From Petasospora fabianii (lineage: Eukaryota; Ascomycota; Saccharomycetes; Phaffomycetales; Wickerhamomycetaceae), in contig CP048716.1 in assembly GCA_022641835.1 (NCBI GenBank), positions 620,001 through 684,000 on the forward strand: a stretch of DNA of 64,000 nucleotides, written 5' to 3'. The notes under the pieces were generated by a model that worked only from the letters and a program-made list of their open reading frames with translations, was not told the DNA's origin and did not search any database. Below, in pieces: positions 40,601 to 51,458 of this stretch. The position numbers and the translations under genes were made by a program. The number at the start of each line of letters is the position of its first letter. Positions within the stretch are counted from its first letter, which is position 1.

Positions 40601-43600
40601 GGAGCAGTTGATGTTGGCTTTGGAAATCATCAGTGCCCACGTAGAGCTCTTCAAGAACCCAGCTATTCCTCGTGAACAGATCATCAACGTCTTGCTCTCT
40701 CTTCTTGCTTTGCCGGCCAAGGCTAAGTTGGCGAAGGAGTGTCTCTTGACATTGTGTCAGTACATTTCGATCGATTTCTCCAACGACGACCTTAAGTTGC
40801 TCTTTGCCGGTCTGCTCTCACAAGACGTCTTTGTTCGTAACACTATTTTGGAAGCTTTGGATCAAGAATTTGATTTGTCTGAGCTGACATTCTCCAACGA
40901 AATCTGGATCGCTTGTCATGATAACGAGTCTACCAACGCCGAGCTTGCCGCCACCATTTGGGAAGAAAACGGATTCACACTTACTGAGGAGGATGTCAAG
41001 AGCTTCTACCACTACTTGGATCACACTGACAGTGGTATTCGTCTTTCTGTTGCTAAGGCAATCGCTGAGGCTGTCCAGGTTGTTGCTGCAGAGCCAGAGA
41101 AGTTTGCTCGTGTTTTGAACGAGCTTCTTGATGTTTACAGAGAGATGGCTCGCCCACCAGAGCCAATTTTGGATGAGTTTGGCTTGGTTGTTAAGTCGTC
41201 ACAGGATCAGAAGGACAAGTGGGAGGCTCGCAGTGGTGTTGCAATCACTCTTAAGTTCTTGAACAACTTGTTTGCCGACAAGTCTCTGGTCGCTCAGTTG
41301 ATTGAGTTCATGATTGACGAAAAGGCCCTTGGTGACAAGGAACCTATCGTAGCCGAGGAGTTCAAGGAGGCTGCTATTGCCGTCATTGATGCACATGGTG
41401 CTGAGAATGTTGAGACCTTGATCCCTGTCTTCGAGAAAGCCTTGGCTTCCCAGACTACTGACAAGGTTGACGAGATGGTCAGAGAAAACGTTGTTGTTCT
41501 TTATGGTTCTTTGGCCAAGCATCTGAGCTCGACTGATCCGCGTTTGTCCACCATCGTTGAGAGACTGATCAAGACCTTGGTGACTCCATCTGAGAAGGTC
41601 CAGTCTGCCATTGCTGAGGTTATTGCCCCATTAGTGCCACTTTTCAGAAATAAGGTTGGTGCCTACATCGAGACTTTGTTCACTCAAATGTTCCAAGCGC
41701 AGTCATCTTCACGCAGACGAGGTCTTGCTTACGGTATTGCTGGTCTGACCAAGGGTTACGGTATTGCCGCCCTCTCTGAGTTTGACATTATTCGTACACT
41801 GACCGATGCTGCTGAGGATAAGAAGGATGCTAAGCGCCGTGAAAGTTCCTTCGTTGCCTTCGAGTGTTTAGCTAGATGTCTGGGTAAGTTCTTTGAGCCA
41901 TACGTCATTGAGATCTTGCCAATTATTTTGAAGGGTCTCGGTGATGCTACTGCTGAGGTTCGTGATGCCACTGCTGAAGCTTCCAAGATGATTATGCAGA
42001 ATACAACAAGTTACGGTGTTAAAAAGCTCATTCCAGTTGCCATTGAGAACTTGGAGGAGATTTCCTGGAGATCAAAGAAGGGTTCGGTTGATTTATTGGG
42101 TTCCATGGCCTACTTGGATCCTACACAGTTGTCAGCTTCTTTGTCCACTATTGTTCCTGAAATTGTTGGTGTCTTGAACGACTCCCATAAGGAGGTTAGA
42201 AAAGCCGCTGACCAGTCTTTGCAGAGATTTGGTGAAGTCATTCGTAACCCAGAGATCCAAAAGCTTGTTCCGACATTGATTAGAGCTATTGGTGACCCAA
42301 CCAAGCACACCGAAGAGGCTTTGGATGCTTTGATCCAGACACAGTTTGTCCATTACATTGATGGACCTTCATTGGCTTTGATCATCCATGTTATTCACAG
42401 AGGTATGCACGACAGATCTGCTCAGACTAAGAGAAAGGCATGTCAGATCGTGGGTAACATGGCCATCTTGGTTGACTCTCGTGACTTGCTTCCATACTTG
42501 CACCAGCTTGTCTCTGAGTTGGAGATTGCCATGGTTGATCCAGTTCCTAACACCAGAGCCACCGCTGCCAGAGCTCTTGGTGCCTTGGTTGAGAAGCTCG
42601 GCGAGGAGCAATTCCCAGAGCTCATTCCACGTTTGCTTGATACTCTCTACGATGAGACTAAGGCTGGTGACCGTCTTGGCTCCGCCCAGGCATTGTCTGA
42701 GGTCATCAGTGGTATTGGTATTCGTAAGCTGGAGGAGCTCTTGCCAACTATTCTCAAAGGTTCCACCAGTCCACGCGCCACTGTTCGTGAAGGATTCTTG
42801 CCGTTGCTTTTGTTCTTGCCTGTTTGCTTTGGCTCTCAATTCGCTCCATACATTTCACAGATCATCCCAGCTATTCTTAATGGTCTTGCTGACACTGATG
42901 AGTCTATCCGTGGTACCGCATTGAAGGCCGGTAGATTGCTCGTCAAGAACTATGCCTCCAAGGCTATTGACTTGTTGTTGCCAGAATTAGAATCCGGTTT
43001 ACTCGACACCAACCATCGTATCCGTTTGTCTTCTGTCGAACTTATTGGTGACTTGTTGTTCCAGGTCACTGGTATCAGTGGTAAGAATGAACTCAATGAA
43101 GAGGACAATGACTTCTCTGGTACTATCAACAAGAGACTTGTTGGTACTCTTGGTCCTGAGCGTCGTGATCGTGTTTTGTCCTTGCTCTTCATCTGTCGTT
43201 CCGATACTGCCGTTGTTGTCCGTAACGCTGCTATCGACATTTGGAAGTCCTTGGTTGCTAACACTCCTCGTACCATCAAGGAGATTCTTCCATCTCTCAC
43301 AAACATTATCATCCGTCGTCTGGCAAATGCTGATGAAGGTCAGCGTACTATTGCTGCCCAGACTTTGGGTGAATTGGTTCGTCGTGTTGGTGGTAATGCT
43401 CTCGGTCAGTTGTTGCCAACTTTGCAGGATGCTCTCGGGTCCAGTGATGGTGATTCCAAGCAGGGTATCTGTATTGCTGTTCGTGAGTTGATTGATTCCT
43501 CCAATGACCATGTTGTTCTTGAATATCAGGAGATCTTTGTTGATATCATCCGTTCTACGTTGATTGATCCTTCGCCATCTGTTCGTGAGTCGTCTGCTCA

Positions 43601-45698
43601 TGCATTCGATGTCTTCCAGAACAGAGTTGGTAAGATTGCTGTTGATGAGGTAATTCCATACTTGTTGAACATGTTACAGACACCAGAATCCGACAATGCC
43701 TTGTCTGCACTCCAGGAGATTATGACCACAAAGTCCGAGGTTATCTTCCCAATCTTAATCCCAACGTTGTTGGCTACTCCAATCGATTCATTCAGAGCCC
43801 GTGCATTGGGATCCTTCGCCGAAGTTGCTGGTAAGGCCCTCTTGAAGAGACTCAGTACTGTTATTAATGCTCTTGTGAACGAGTTGATTAGTGATAACTT
43901 GGACAAGGAGACTTCTGATGACTTGAAGTCCGCATTTGACAAGATTTTGCTATCTGTTGATGACGATGAAGGTGTCCACCCATTGATGCTGCAGTTAGCC
44001 TCCTTCATTAAAGGTGACAATCCTAAGAAGCGTGCTGTCATTTACGAGCGTCTTGGTCCATTCTTCACAGCCACTAAGCTTGACTACTACCAGTACACCA
44101 CTGACTTTGTCCAAGAGTGTATCATGGCACTGGATGACAAGGATCCAGAGGTTGTCAAGAATGCTGTTGTTGCATTGACTGCATTGGTGAAGCAACAGGA
44201 CAAGGAAACTTTGGAGAGACTTGTCAAGCCAGCCAAGCAGGCTTTGGAGATGACTGGCGTAACAGGCGAGGATCTTGCCGGTTTCACATTGCCAAAGGGT
44301 GCCAACTGCGTCTTGCCGATCTTTTTGCATGGTTTGATGTATGGTTCCACTGATCAGAGAGAGGCTGCTGCTCTTGCCATTGCAGATGTTGTTTCCAAGA
44401 CTCCAGCCACAAGCTTGAAGGCGTTGGTCACTGTGATCACTGGTCCATTGATCAGAGTCATTGGTGAGAGATTCCCAAGTGATTTGAAGGCTGCAATCTT
44501 GTACGCTTTGAACATGATCTTTGAAAAGATTCCACAGTTCTTGCGTCCATTCATTCCACAATTACAGAGAACTTTTGTCAAGTCCCTGTCCGATGCTGGT
44601 AATGAGACATTGCGTTTAAGAGCTGCCAAGGCCCTCGGTACGTTGATCGAGTATCAGCCAAGAGTTGACCCACTCGTCAGTGAGCTTGTTACTGGTGCTA
44701 AGGGTGCTGAAACAACTGGTGTTAAGACTGCGATGTTGAAGGCTTTGCTAGAGGTTATCACTAAGGCCGGTGACAAGTTGAGTCAAGCTTCCAAGAGTTC
44801 TATTCTTGATCTTGTTGAATCTGAGATCCTTGAGGTTGATGACAAATTGGCTGTTGCTTATGCTAGACTTGTTGGTTCGTTGTCTAGAATCTTGAAATCA
44901 GATGAGGCTGCACAGATCTTGAAGCAGAAGGTTATTGATACCCCATTGCAAGGTGATGACTCTTCCAAGTTTGCCATCTTGACTTTGAATGCCTTCCTCA
45001 AGGATGCTCCACAACACATCTTTAACAATGGTGGGTTGCTTTCGCAGATTGTTTCCTGTCTTGTTGATGGATCCAATGCTACTACTCCATATATCAGTGA
45101 CAATGCCACAGTTGCCATTGGTAAGCTGTTGTTGCTCCAAGGAGAGACTACCAGTGTCGATGGTAAGACTTGTACTGATGAACCATTTGATATTCCGTTC
45201 CCACAGCTTTCTGAGCTTGTTTCTCAGATTGCTCATACTTGTGTTAAGCCAGTGAGTAATTCCTTGGACACAAGAAGATTGTCATTGGTGGTTGTCAGAA
45301 CCGTTGCTCAGGTCAAGAAGGATCTGCTTAAGGCTCATTGGGACGTCTTGGGACCAGCGGTATTTGCATGTGTTAGAGATGCTGTTATTCCTATTAAGCT
45401 TGCTGCGGAGAAGGCATATTTGGCTCTGTTTGACTTGGTTGATGATGTCAAGATGGTTGAGTTCAACAAGTGGTTTGAAGCTGTTAGTGCTAAAGGTGAG
45501 CCGTTGGATGCTGGTAATGGTCAGAAGATTCAATTGAGATCGATTGGTGATTATACCAAGAGAGTTGGTGCTAGATTAGCTGGTGTTCAGAGAGAAAGAG
45601 TTGAAGCTGGTGGTGACGATGAGACTGTTTTCAGTGACAGAATTGAGGATATGAATGAGATTTGGGCTGTTGGTGGTGTTGATTTAACTAAGGTTTGA
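37665..45698 (+). CDS. GCN1: Gcn1, ribosome-bound HEAT-repeat activator of the Gcn2 kinase
   Basis: 2677 residues from ATG 37665, nearly the S. cerevisiae length (2672). The whole protein is HEAT repeats, with helix pairs of the type RDATAEASKMIM, RKAADQSLQRFGEVI and IRGTALKAGRLLV. The middle region (about 1330-1640) corresponds to the eEF3-like HEAT domain that contacts ribosomes and Gcn20; the RWD-binding domain for Gcn2 is expected at about 2050-2390 by length equivalence. Gcn1 senses stalled or collided ribosomes with uncharged tRNA and activates Gcn2, which phosphorylates eIF2alpha and induces GCN4. The frame is open throughout with optimal-looking codons. Long antisense frames inside it are shadows. 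Confidence 0.97.
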   Translation: MTVDWIEISQTLERDLFFSTRKCRLEALHQVETHVSSITDAADPSIGAIQEMILMHYDHLGDTDSTLLATRILTNTINIKKESLKTIIKVLTKLTSKHKSVALSNMVVVTSFLSSIVETFSSEDVFTQAYPDLVTLFIQIFDIVFCCKSDQDTKHKERIRKSILKSTEKSVSLLSQDQVSTFVNVATTSKSSIESIIASISVLSQTELTEADIKSIVDFYTKTLLATKAPVNNLALLTPFFKKFVTSEVLLNTIVPSLEKAIIRSSETSLSISIDLLESFSSSVDLAEVVSKSKLLFQFVANVKSSKETVRPLAVKNLLIVLKSQTTEESASKVADEVLKTIKTMSAADQKALGYSVLAAVPPSTSVSTKISDAIAPLILKDQNEISLDASLNAYFAHLIALVNSGAAPKDAQATVTKGFKDAKIQLRRLWFSNFGSHFENAELTENLISFASELLPSMTTGFDDIIANPTNNIKGIVVPYVTLIVSDLVKSPSASDLFCKALSNSEKQPSILQSARVYSKLSTPDEKTWFVKALSASTKYVTEASEALGNAWIASILSRLSSSQLTRLNIEKLAEAYTINQSIIGASLISASASTLLNKAQSDDTNLEPVYSRLSSTFHAFSQGNKSLDKELLTEHLSKIIITAHHQDLAKVSSWISLVLKAEVDPGYVAKEYHAQIIDAISKTLVNADDKIHNSGVFTAACDAASTMAFIDPTAVGPLLKNLFETDLSSASLTSISAADIEIWRGTEGEMVVNVLDSKKKAIDNKNSKDYETRKWEESIRKEVAKKNVGNKKYTKEELELVNAQLAKESEIRKRVSLVHSKLRRSIGLVNSLAEAGDAIDNGKTYWFAAATNGLLDVLAIPSTTEIVGELAIRAFLDLSKVVSARLTFRHLIGVATLVINKINAFEYNVQEDAVSGLISSVLFRIKFVASERPCDFISLMYMLPLLSKVLEQGKAASIKNAKKPVSKSEFVEEDPEEEQLMLALEIISAHVELFKNPAIPREQIINVLLSLLALPAKAKLAKECLLTLCQYISIDFSNDDLKLLFAGLLSQDVFVRNTILEALDQEFDLSELTFSNEIWIACHDNESTNAELAATIWEENGFTLTEEDVKSFYHYLDHTDSGIRLSVAKAIAEAVQVVAAEPEKFARVLNELLDVYREMARPPEPILDEFGLVVKSSQDQKDKWEARSGVAITLKFLNNLFADKSLVAQLIEFMIDEKALGDKEPIVAEEFKEAAIAVIDAHGAENVETLIPVFEKALASQTTDKVDEMVRENVVVLYGSLAKHLSSTDPRLSTIVERLIKTLVTPSEKVQSAIAEVIAPLVPLFRNKVGAYIETLFTQMFQAQSSSRRRGLAYGIAGLTKGYGIAALSEFDIIRTLTDAAEDKKDAKRRESSFVAFECLARCLGKFFEPYVIEILPIILKGLGDATAEVRDATAEASKMIMQNTTSYGVKKLIPVAIENLEEISWRSKKGSVDLLGSMAYLDPTQLSASLSTIVPEIVGVLNDSHKEVRKAADQSLQRFGEVIRNPEIQKLVPTLIRAIGDPTKHTEEALDALIQTQFVHYIDGPSLALIIHVIHRGMHDRSAQTKRKACQIVGNMAILVDSRDLLPYLHQLVSELEIAMVDPVPNTRATAARALGALVEKLGEEQFPELIPRLLDTLYDETKAGDRLGSAQALSEVISGIGIRKLEELLPTILKGSTSPRATVREGFLPLLLFLPVCFGSQFAPYISQIIPAILNGLADTDESIRGTALKAGRLLVKNYASKAIDLLLPELESGLLDTNHRIRLSSVELIGDLLFQVTGISGKNELNEEDNDFSGTINKRLVGTLGPERRDRVLSLLFICRSDTAVVVRNAAIDIWKSLVANTPRTIKEILPSLTNIIIRRLANADEGQRTIAAQTLGELVRRVGGNALGQLLPTLQDALGSSDGDSKQGICIAVRELIDSSNDHVVLEYQEIFVDIIRSTLIDPSPSVRESSAHAFDVFQNRVGKIAVDEVIPYLLNMLQTPESDNALSALQEIMTTKSEVIFPILIPTLLATPIDSFRARALGSFAEVAGKALLKRLSTVINALVNELISDNLDKETSDDLKSAFDKILLSVDDDEGVHPLMLQLASFIKGDNPKKRAVIYERLGPFFTATKLDYYQYTTDFVQECIMALDDKDPEVVKNAVVALTALVKQQDKETLERLVKPAKQALEMTGVTGEDLAGFTLPKGANCVLPIFLHGLMYGSTDQREAAALAIADVVSKTPATSLKALVTVITGPLIRVIGERFPSDLKAAILYALNMIFEKIPQFLRPFIPQLQRTFVKSLSDAGNETLRLRAAKALGTLIEYQPRVDPLVSELVTGAKGAETTGVKTAMLKALLEVITKAGDKLSQASKSSILDLVESEILEVDDKLAVAYARLVGSLSRILKSDEAAQILKQKVIDTPLQGDDSSKFAILTLNAFLKDAPQHIFNNGGLLSQIVSCLVDGSNATTPYISDNATVAIGKLLLLQGETTSVDGKTCTDEPFDIPFPQLSELVSQIAHTCVKPVSNSLDTRRLSLVVVRTVAQVKKDLLKAHWDVLGPAVFACVRDAVIPIKLAAEKAYLALFDLVDDVKMVEFNKWFEAVSAKGEPLDAGNGQKIQLRSIGDYTKRVGARLAGVQRERVEAGGDDETVFSDRIEDMNEIWAVGGVDLTKV

Positions 45699-46436
45699 TC
45701 GATGAGATTTAGTCAATTGTCAATGTATATTAAATCGAGTAAATATTGATGTAGCGCATACAAGACACGGGCCCATCGACACAGATCTGACATTACAGTA
45801 CTACTATGCATTTTTTTAGTCTTGAGGATGTTTCTATGTGATTTTTTTTGTTTGCAGGAAAGATCGAAACAATACATGCGGTTGCCTTACATCACCGTGC
45901 CGTCGGAGATGCGCTGCGTGGAGAGAAAAACGTTGCCGCATCGTTGGAGTTGAATTCAACGATGAGGTGATGAGACGTGAGAGCCAAGAGCCCGAGAGAG
46001 AGAAAGCTTACAAATATTGTAGCGGACCAAGGCTATGGCCAAGGCTAGAAAAGAGAATAGCGGAGTTGTACCGAGTGGGACGGAGATGACCGATTAAGGG
46101 ATGTGTCTGATGGCGCAGAAGTGAGATGGTTAGTTGATCTCGGGAATCGAGTTGCGTTTGTATGCGTTGTAGCGCGTGCGTGCGTCTGATCGACTTGGAA
46201 TAGTAGGGAGTCATCTCAAGTGTGTACATGGTCTTTGCTCTATGGGTTGTCTAAAGCACGGCCAATGGACGCAAGCGGATTTAATTCCCTTTGTCAGCGG
46301 TTAGCGGAGCTGCTGGATGGGGCTAGTGCCGGAGTTGTACATGCGCATCATCACTACTAGCAGCAGATGCTAGCATGATCAGGGATAAAGCAGGGATTAA
46401 GCAGGAACGTGGCGTCGTAAGTCGGCCTGAGAGGAA

Positions 46437-46463
46437 GCTGGCTATGCTGGCTATGCTGGCTAG
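46437..46463. repeat. Three tandem copies of GCTGGCTAT
   Basis: GCTGGCTAT at 46437-46445 and 46446-46454, then GCTGGCTAG at 46455-46463. A GCTAGC/CTAGCTAG echo follows directly. Confidence 0.9.
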
Positions 46464-48361
46464 CCCATCTAGCTAGTCAACTTTTCCCGGACTGAAATTA
46501 GAGTCAACACTAAAGAAAGAAATGGAAACACTATTGCTAATGCTAGATGGGGCAACTCAAGGGCAAACAAGAGACAACAAACGGCGGCTCGGCATGAAAT
46601 TCGTGTTGCGTTTCGGGGCGTCCGAAGTCTGTCAGTGACGTCAAAAGAAGGGTTCTCGAATTTGGTCGGAGATGTGTTCTTTGTGTCTTTAGAGATCGGC
46701 AGAGAGAAAAAGAGAAAGAGTGAAATAGAGAAAGTACAGATGGAGAGCAATGTCTAGGGGATACTCTTGTTGCAACTCTAGGGGGGACGAACGGCTTGTG
46801 ATCAGTCGGATTGCCGTACGAAAGCTCCGAGCCGATATCAGGCTCCCCGGGCCGTACTGTTGCTGGCAGGTGAAGCGAGGGCCACAATTATGTCAGATAC
46901 GAGTAGCAGTCAATGGGTCATGGGCTAATGAGGTCTGGAGGGGCCACTTAGTGAAACACATGAGCGAATTACAGCTAGCTGCGCTTTAACAAATGGCGTA
47001 AGTGTGTAGGGTTGTAGATTGTGTTGGTGGTGGCGGATCACTGTGCCTGTCCCGGAGCCCCACTTACCGGTGCTCGGGAATTTGTTCCCTTTCCTCTAGT
47101 AATTTTTTATTCTCACCGAAATTTCCGTGCGCGTTTTAAACCTTCGCGCGCGCCGGTTCGTATGCACGAGTAGATTCACTTGCGCGAGCTTGGCGGAAGG
47201 AGATGGAAAAGAGGTTATATGGGGTGAAAGGGGGGGGTGCTATATGGAACAAGCGATATATATAACATATCAATTTAACATATTGAACTTACCATATAGA
47301 TATAGATATTATATTAGAGAAAAAAAGAAATACTCACCACTCGCTAGAACTATTATATCTAGTCTCATTTTAAACCATCCATACCCTTTTGTTTTTAGCT
47401 ACATGTCAATAACTGATCTTTTAATCTTCTCTCACAAACACTCCCTCTCCGTTGTTCTCAGCGCTGTGCTTGACCCGATGACGTGCCCTGTCCGGCTCTT
47501 TTGACAGCCCGGCATCCATGGAACCGTCATCGTCATCAAACCCACATTTTCAGAATCGGAAGTTATGCTTGGAAGTTGAGACACGCTTGCCTTAGATTTG
47601 AGACTTATATATCAATTCCGTTTATTATATCGATTTAATTGATGTATATATCCCGGAATATTGGAAGGTGTCTTGAGGACGAAGGTTGAAGTGATATATC
47701 CAGTATGAGGGTAGATACGTATTTTGTCCAAACCCCATAGGCTAGCGCAATTTTTCGGCCTGACAAAAAGATTGGCGTAAAAATACACAGTGGCACTCAC
47801 CGCCTTTAACCGCTTTCAGCAGTGGGTTTTTTGCAGACCCTGTGACGCTCCTGCCCCGCTGCCGCGAACCGCGGCGGGTACCCCTTGTCTCTGCGGTGGC
47901 AATCCAGACGTAATGCCAGTGGGGCACACGGCTCGACGCATCTCGACGCATGACTCAGCACTAGGAAAGCAGCACTACGCAGCTCTGCATATCCAATCGT
48001 TTCTTTTTGTGAAACATCGGCACGAGATGTGATCAGTGCCTCTCCCCCATTTTCCGTTTCGTACACCGCGAGGCGGGGGGCCTGCTGCATATTTGATGAA
48101 ATGACAAGTGCGTCGATATATATACAACGCCCCGCCTGCGCGGATTGCACAATCCCGGCACTATATAGTATAGAAAAGTAAACAGATAACGAAAGGTCAT
48201 ATAATATTCCTTCCTAGGCCTTTTGTCCCCTTCTCCCCGCCTTCGCCCCTGACTTTGACCTGCCATCGGTCAGCACACCACTGCGCACCGCACTGCCTTG
48301 TCACGCTTTTCCTCGCTTCCTGCTTGTCTGCCTTTCTACTCCTCCCGGACTGCAGCCTACG

Positions 48362-48510
48362 GTAAGTTACTGCAACATCATTCAAGCGCTGGCAAACACG
48401 CTGAGCACCTTCGCTCGAAAACAGCAAAAAAAAAGTGGTCGATTCAACATCAACAACAACCAACATTCTCTCTTTTCCACTTGACGAGCATTAACTAACA
48501 GCACCCGCAG
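48362..48510 (+). other. Candidate 5' leader intron of EFG1
   Basis: Donor G|GTAAGT at 48362-48367, branch AACTAAC at 48493-48499 and acceptor CGCAG ending 48510 give a 149-bp intron that ends about 305 bases before the EFG1 ATG. Branch-to-acceptor distance is 12, like the coding introns of this window. Confidence 0.45.
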
Positions 48511-48815
48511 CAATCGACTCATCTATACTTGAACCCTTCCCTCAACCCCCTGAGACCCTTATACCAGTATACTTTTCTCTCTTTCTCTGTCTCACTGTCC
48601 TTCCCCACAAGTACAAAGTACACGTACACGTACACGCACAGTAAGCTAAGCTTAGCTCTATAAAGAAACACCCGCACGGCGCACTCTTTGATCAAACAGG
48701 AGTTGGATCGAGATAATCAACATAGCAACTAGAAGAGGAACAAGAAGAAAGATAAGAAGAAGAAGAACTTGTCACAGTCCATTGCAATCTCCTTCCTACA
48801 CGTCACATTAGAATC

Positions 48816-50162
48816 ATGAACGAGCATCCAAATAGTGCATACATGCAGGGCTACGCTCAATACCAACAGCCACCTCAGCACGCCCGTCAACCGTCCCAAA
48901 CACAGGGAACTCCACAACAATCCCGAACACCGTATGGTGGATACTCCTATGATCAGGCCTCTCAGGTCTATGGATTCCAAGGTGCAACACCTCAGGCACC
49001 GGGAGTTGGTATGCCAAATCCATCTTCTGCAGCAGCTGGAAACACAACAACTGGATCATCAGCTGGTTCTGCTCCAACAGGTACAGGATCTTCCTCTAGT
49101 GGTAATGCCACTGGGTCTGGAGCTTCCCAATACCCACAACCAATGTATCAGCCACAGCAACCACAACAACAATACTCAAATGCCTCTATGCCCTATGGCC
49201 AAGCTGGTCCATACGTCCCAAGTGGATACCAGCAGGGATATTCTCAACCAAACGCATATTTCCCACCTTATGGAGTTCCAACATCAGATTCTTCCCCATA
49301 TAAGAATCAAACATCTCTTGCCCCAACATCTGGATCTAATATCAACATGGCCCAGATACGTGGACCTCTTCAGAGTGCTACTCAACCACCTCTTATTGAT
49401 CCAAATCAAGTACCACAACGTCCAAAGTTAACAACAACATTTTGGGAAGATGAAAACACAGTGTGTTATCAAGTTGAAGCTCGTGGTATCTCAGTGTCGA
49501 GAAGAGAAGATACAAATTTCATCAATGGTACCAAATTGCTCAATGTTGCCGGTATGACTCGTGGTCGTCGTGATGGTATCCTCAAGAGTGAAAAAGTTCG
49601 TTATGTTGTCAAGATTGGTGCTATGAACCTCAAAGGTGTTTGGATCCCATTCGAACGTGCATTAGAGCTTGCTCGTAACGAAGGGATCGTTGACCTTTTA
49701 TACCCACTCTTTGTCAAGGACATTAAGGAACTGTATCAAGGACCACAGTATTCTGGTGGTCTCACCGCTGCTGCAAACTCAAATCCGAAGAACATCATCC
49801 CAGTAACGGTAACAAACTCGAGTTATACAACAGCACTGTATCCACCAAAGAAGGAGAAATCCGATGATGCCCATTCTGCTCAGACATCCACCACAGCTAC
49901 TGGCCAACCACCATCACAACAGCAACAACAACAGCAGCAACAGCAACAACCACCTGGCCAAGTACCACCACCACATCAACAACAACAGTACCAGTACGGA
50001 TATGGTCAGCCACAGTATCAGTATCCACAACAGGATCAATACCAATATGGTTCCTCCGCTGCTGGTGCTCCTGGCCAGAAGCCAGGTGGTGGTTATTACT
50101 ATGGTCAGCCTGGTGCTGCCGACGGTCTTGCTCAAAGTGAAGACAAGGCTGATAACAAGTGA
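48816..50162 (+). CDS. EFG1: APSES-domain transcription factor Efg1 (Phd1/Sok2 ortholog)
   Basis: 448 residues from ATG 48816. A Gln/Pro/Gly/Ser/Tyr-rich low-complexity N-terminus (1-200) precedes the APSES DNA-binding domain at about 202-309, with the family markers [40 protein letters not shown] and [21 protein letters not shown]. The C-terminus is again Gln/Tyr/Gly-rich, including twelve consecutive glutamines. Efg1 and its Sok2/Phd1 relatives act below PKA to control filamentation and cell-type programmes; they bind TCATGTG-type sites, and the prion-like flanks are known to promote condensates in Candida. It has very long flanking gaps on both sides (3.1 and 1.3 kb). Confidence 0.95.
   Translation: MNEHPNSAYMQGYAQYQQPPQHARQPSQTQGTPQQSRTPYGGYSYDQASQVYGFQGATPQAPGVGMPNPSSAAAGNTTTGSSAGSAPTGTGSSSSGNATGSGASQYPQPMYQPQQPQQQYSNASMPYGQAGPYVPSGYQQGYSQPNAYFPPYGVPTSDSSPYKNQTSLAPTSGSNINMAQIRGPLQSATQPPLIDPNQVPQRPKLTTTFWEDENTVCYQVEARGISVSRREDTNFINGTKLLNVAGMTRGRRDGILKSEKVRYVVKIGAMNLKGVWIPFERALELARNEGIVDLLYPLFVKDIKELYQGPQYSGGLTAAANSNPKNIIPVTVTNSSYTTALYPPKKEKSDDAHSAQTSTTATGQPPSQQQQQQQQQQQPPGQVPPPHQQQQYQYGYGQPQYQYPQQDQYQYGSSAAGAPGQKPGGGYYYGQPGAADGLAQSEDKADNK
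49917..49952 (+). repeat. Polyglutamine tract in EFG1 (12 CAA/CAG codons)
   Basis: Twelve consecutive glutamine codons, mixed CAA and CAG, in the C-terminal low-complexity region. A likely site of length variation. Confidence 0.9.
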
Positions 50163-51458
50163 TGTGTTTTCTTTCATTATGGGTTTCCTTTCATCGTGTG
50201 GTTTGTTTTTCTTTTGGGTTTTCTTCTTTTGTCTGATTTCTCTCTTCCCCTTTTTTAGTGTTGTGTTACCTCGGGTTTTTTTATACTTTTGTTACTCTAT
50301 CGTTTGTCGTTGCCACTTGTTTGGTGTCTTTGTCGGATATTGCATAGCATTGATGACTTATTGTACACCTTTGACACTGTGACTATCGATCACGGTAGCT
50401 TTTGTTCATTGCATGATTTGTGTTCCACTTGGGAAAGTTTAAACCTGTTTTGTTGCAGCTTGCTTGTCTGGTTCAGATCCCAAATCTTTTCTTATCATAT
50501 GTGTCCACATCGGTTTCCTTTTCTTCTTTTCCTTTTCCCCTTTCCTCTTATTCTTTGATTTGTATTGTTTGGATTGTGCTATTATTGCTTCACCCCTTTT
50601 AACTATTTGCTTTGTCGTTCCCGATGCTGCTATAAGCACCATCAGAACTAAAAGAATTGCTGTCTGTCTTCTACTGTTCTGTGTTAGTAAACGTTTTAGA
50701 GTTGAAATTGGAGTTTTTGTAGAGAGCTTTAAGACGTTGTAATCAAAGTACCTAATGTCACATGTGCCTGGCTGGTACACTAAAACCATTCAGTAAGAGG
50801 CAAGGGTGGAAGGATTGAACTGAGCAAATGATCAACAATTAATGAGAGAAATGCTGGGTAAGAGCTATAAAGAGAGTGTATAGTCATATCGATAGACACC
50901 AAGTGCTACACTAAAGTCTCAGGATGGAAAGCGCCTGCGGGGATATGCCAAGTCGAAAAAAATGACACACGGCTCAATAGAATTAGACAAGAAATGAAAT
51001 CTATGCTAAAAGGTATCAATATATGAGTCTCTTTGCCTCAGTTTCACAGTTTTACCAAGGACATGTAAATACTGTTAGTCATTGATGCGGTAGCTTCCGC
51101 AATGACTGATCTTGGTCTTGTCGCCTTGAGTTCCCGATTTGGCACTCTTCTTTTGCTATGTTTAAAGGTGGACAGACATTATTAAACATCATAAAGTTAA
51201 ATAATTATCGGATATACATCATTTTTCTTGTGCTGATCGACTTCTCCGATATGATCGAGTCATAATTGAAACCTCTCAATCACGGCTCGGGAGACCAGAT
51301 TACCGCATTGGGCCATATCTCCGCACAGCTTAGATTTCCTTATCTCTCGAGGGCGACCTTTTTCAGTCTGTACTTAAAACGTCTGTTAATCGCCATTCAA
51401 TCTCCATCTTAATATCGATCTCGGTCTTCATAGATTACACACACACACACATAAAAAG
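50163..51458. other. EFG1 3' region and ARO8 promoter
   Basis: 1.3 kb without a supported gene. The first 450 bp is strongly pyrimidine-rich on the plus strand, which may be a long 3' UTR. A CTTATC (GATAAG complement) at 51339-51344 lies about 115 bp before the ARO8 start, and a CA repeat precedes the ATG. Confidence 0.45.

Larger units (their letters stand above)
45699..48815. promoter_or_regulatory. 3.1 kb upstream region of EFG1
   Basis: No supported gene lies in this region; frames up to 125 codons look random. Contents: a tandem 9-mer at 46437-46463, an imperfect direct repeat of GGGATTAAGCAG type at 46381-46405, GC-rich words including GCGCGCGCC near 47150, a TATA-rich tract near 47260-47310, TTGGCGTAAAAA at 47772, a TACACG triplication at 48619-48636, and a purine-rich leader at 48725-48770. 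EFG1-type genes are known for very long regulatory regions and long leaders in Candida albicans. A leader intron is proposed separately. Confidence 0.55.

Noticed and set aside
47806-48150. 114-codon minus-strand frame in the EFG1 upstream region
   Set aside because: No homology recognised; it lies in GC-rich DNA where stop codons are rare.
45699-48815. Search for tRNA, snRNA, SRP, RNase P or telomerase RNA in the long gaps
   Set aside because: No B-box (GGTTCGANTCC) or core motifs of these RNAs were found by eye on either strand. A covariance-model scan would be decisive.
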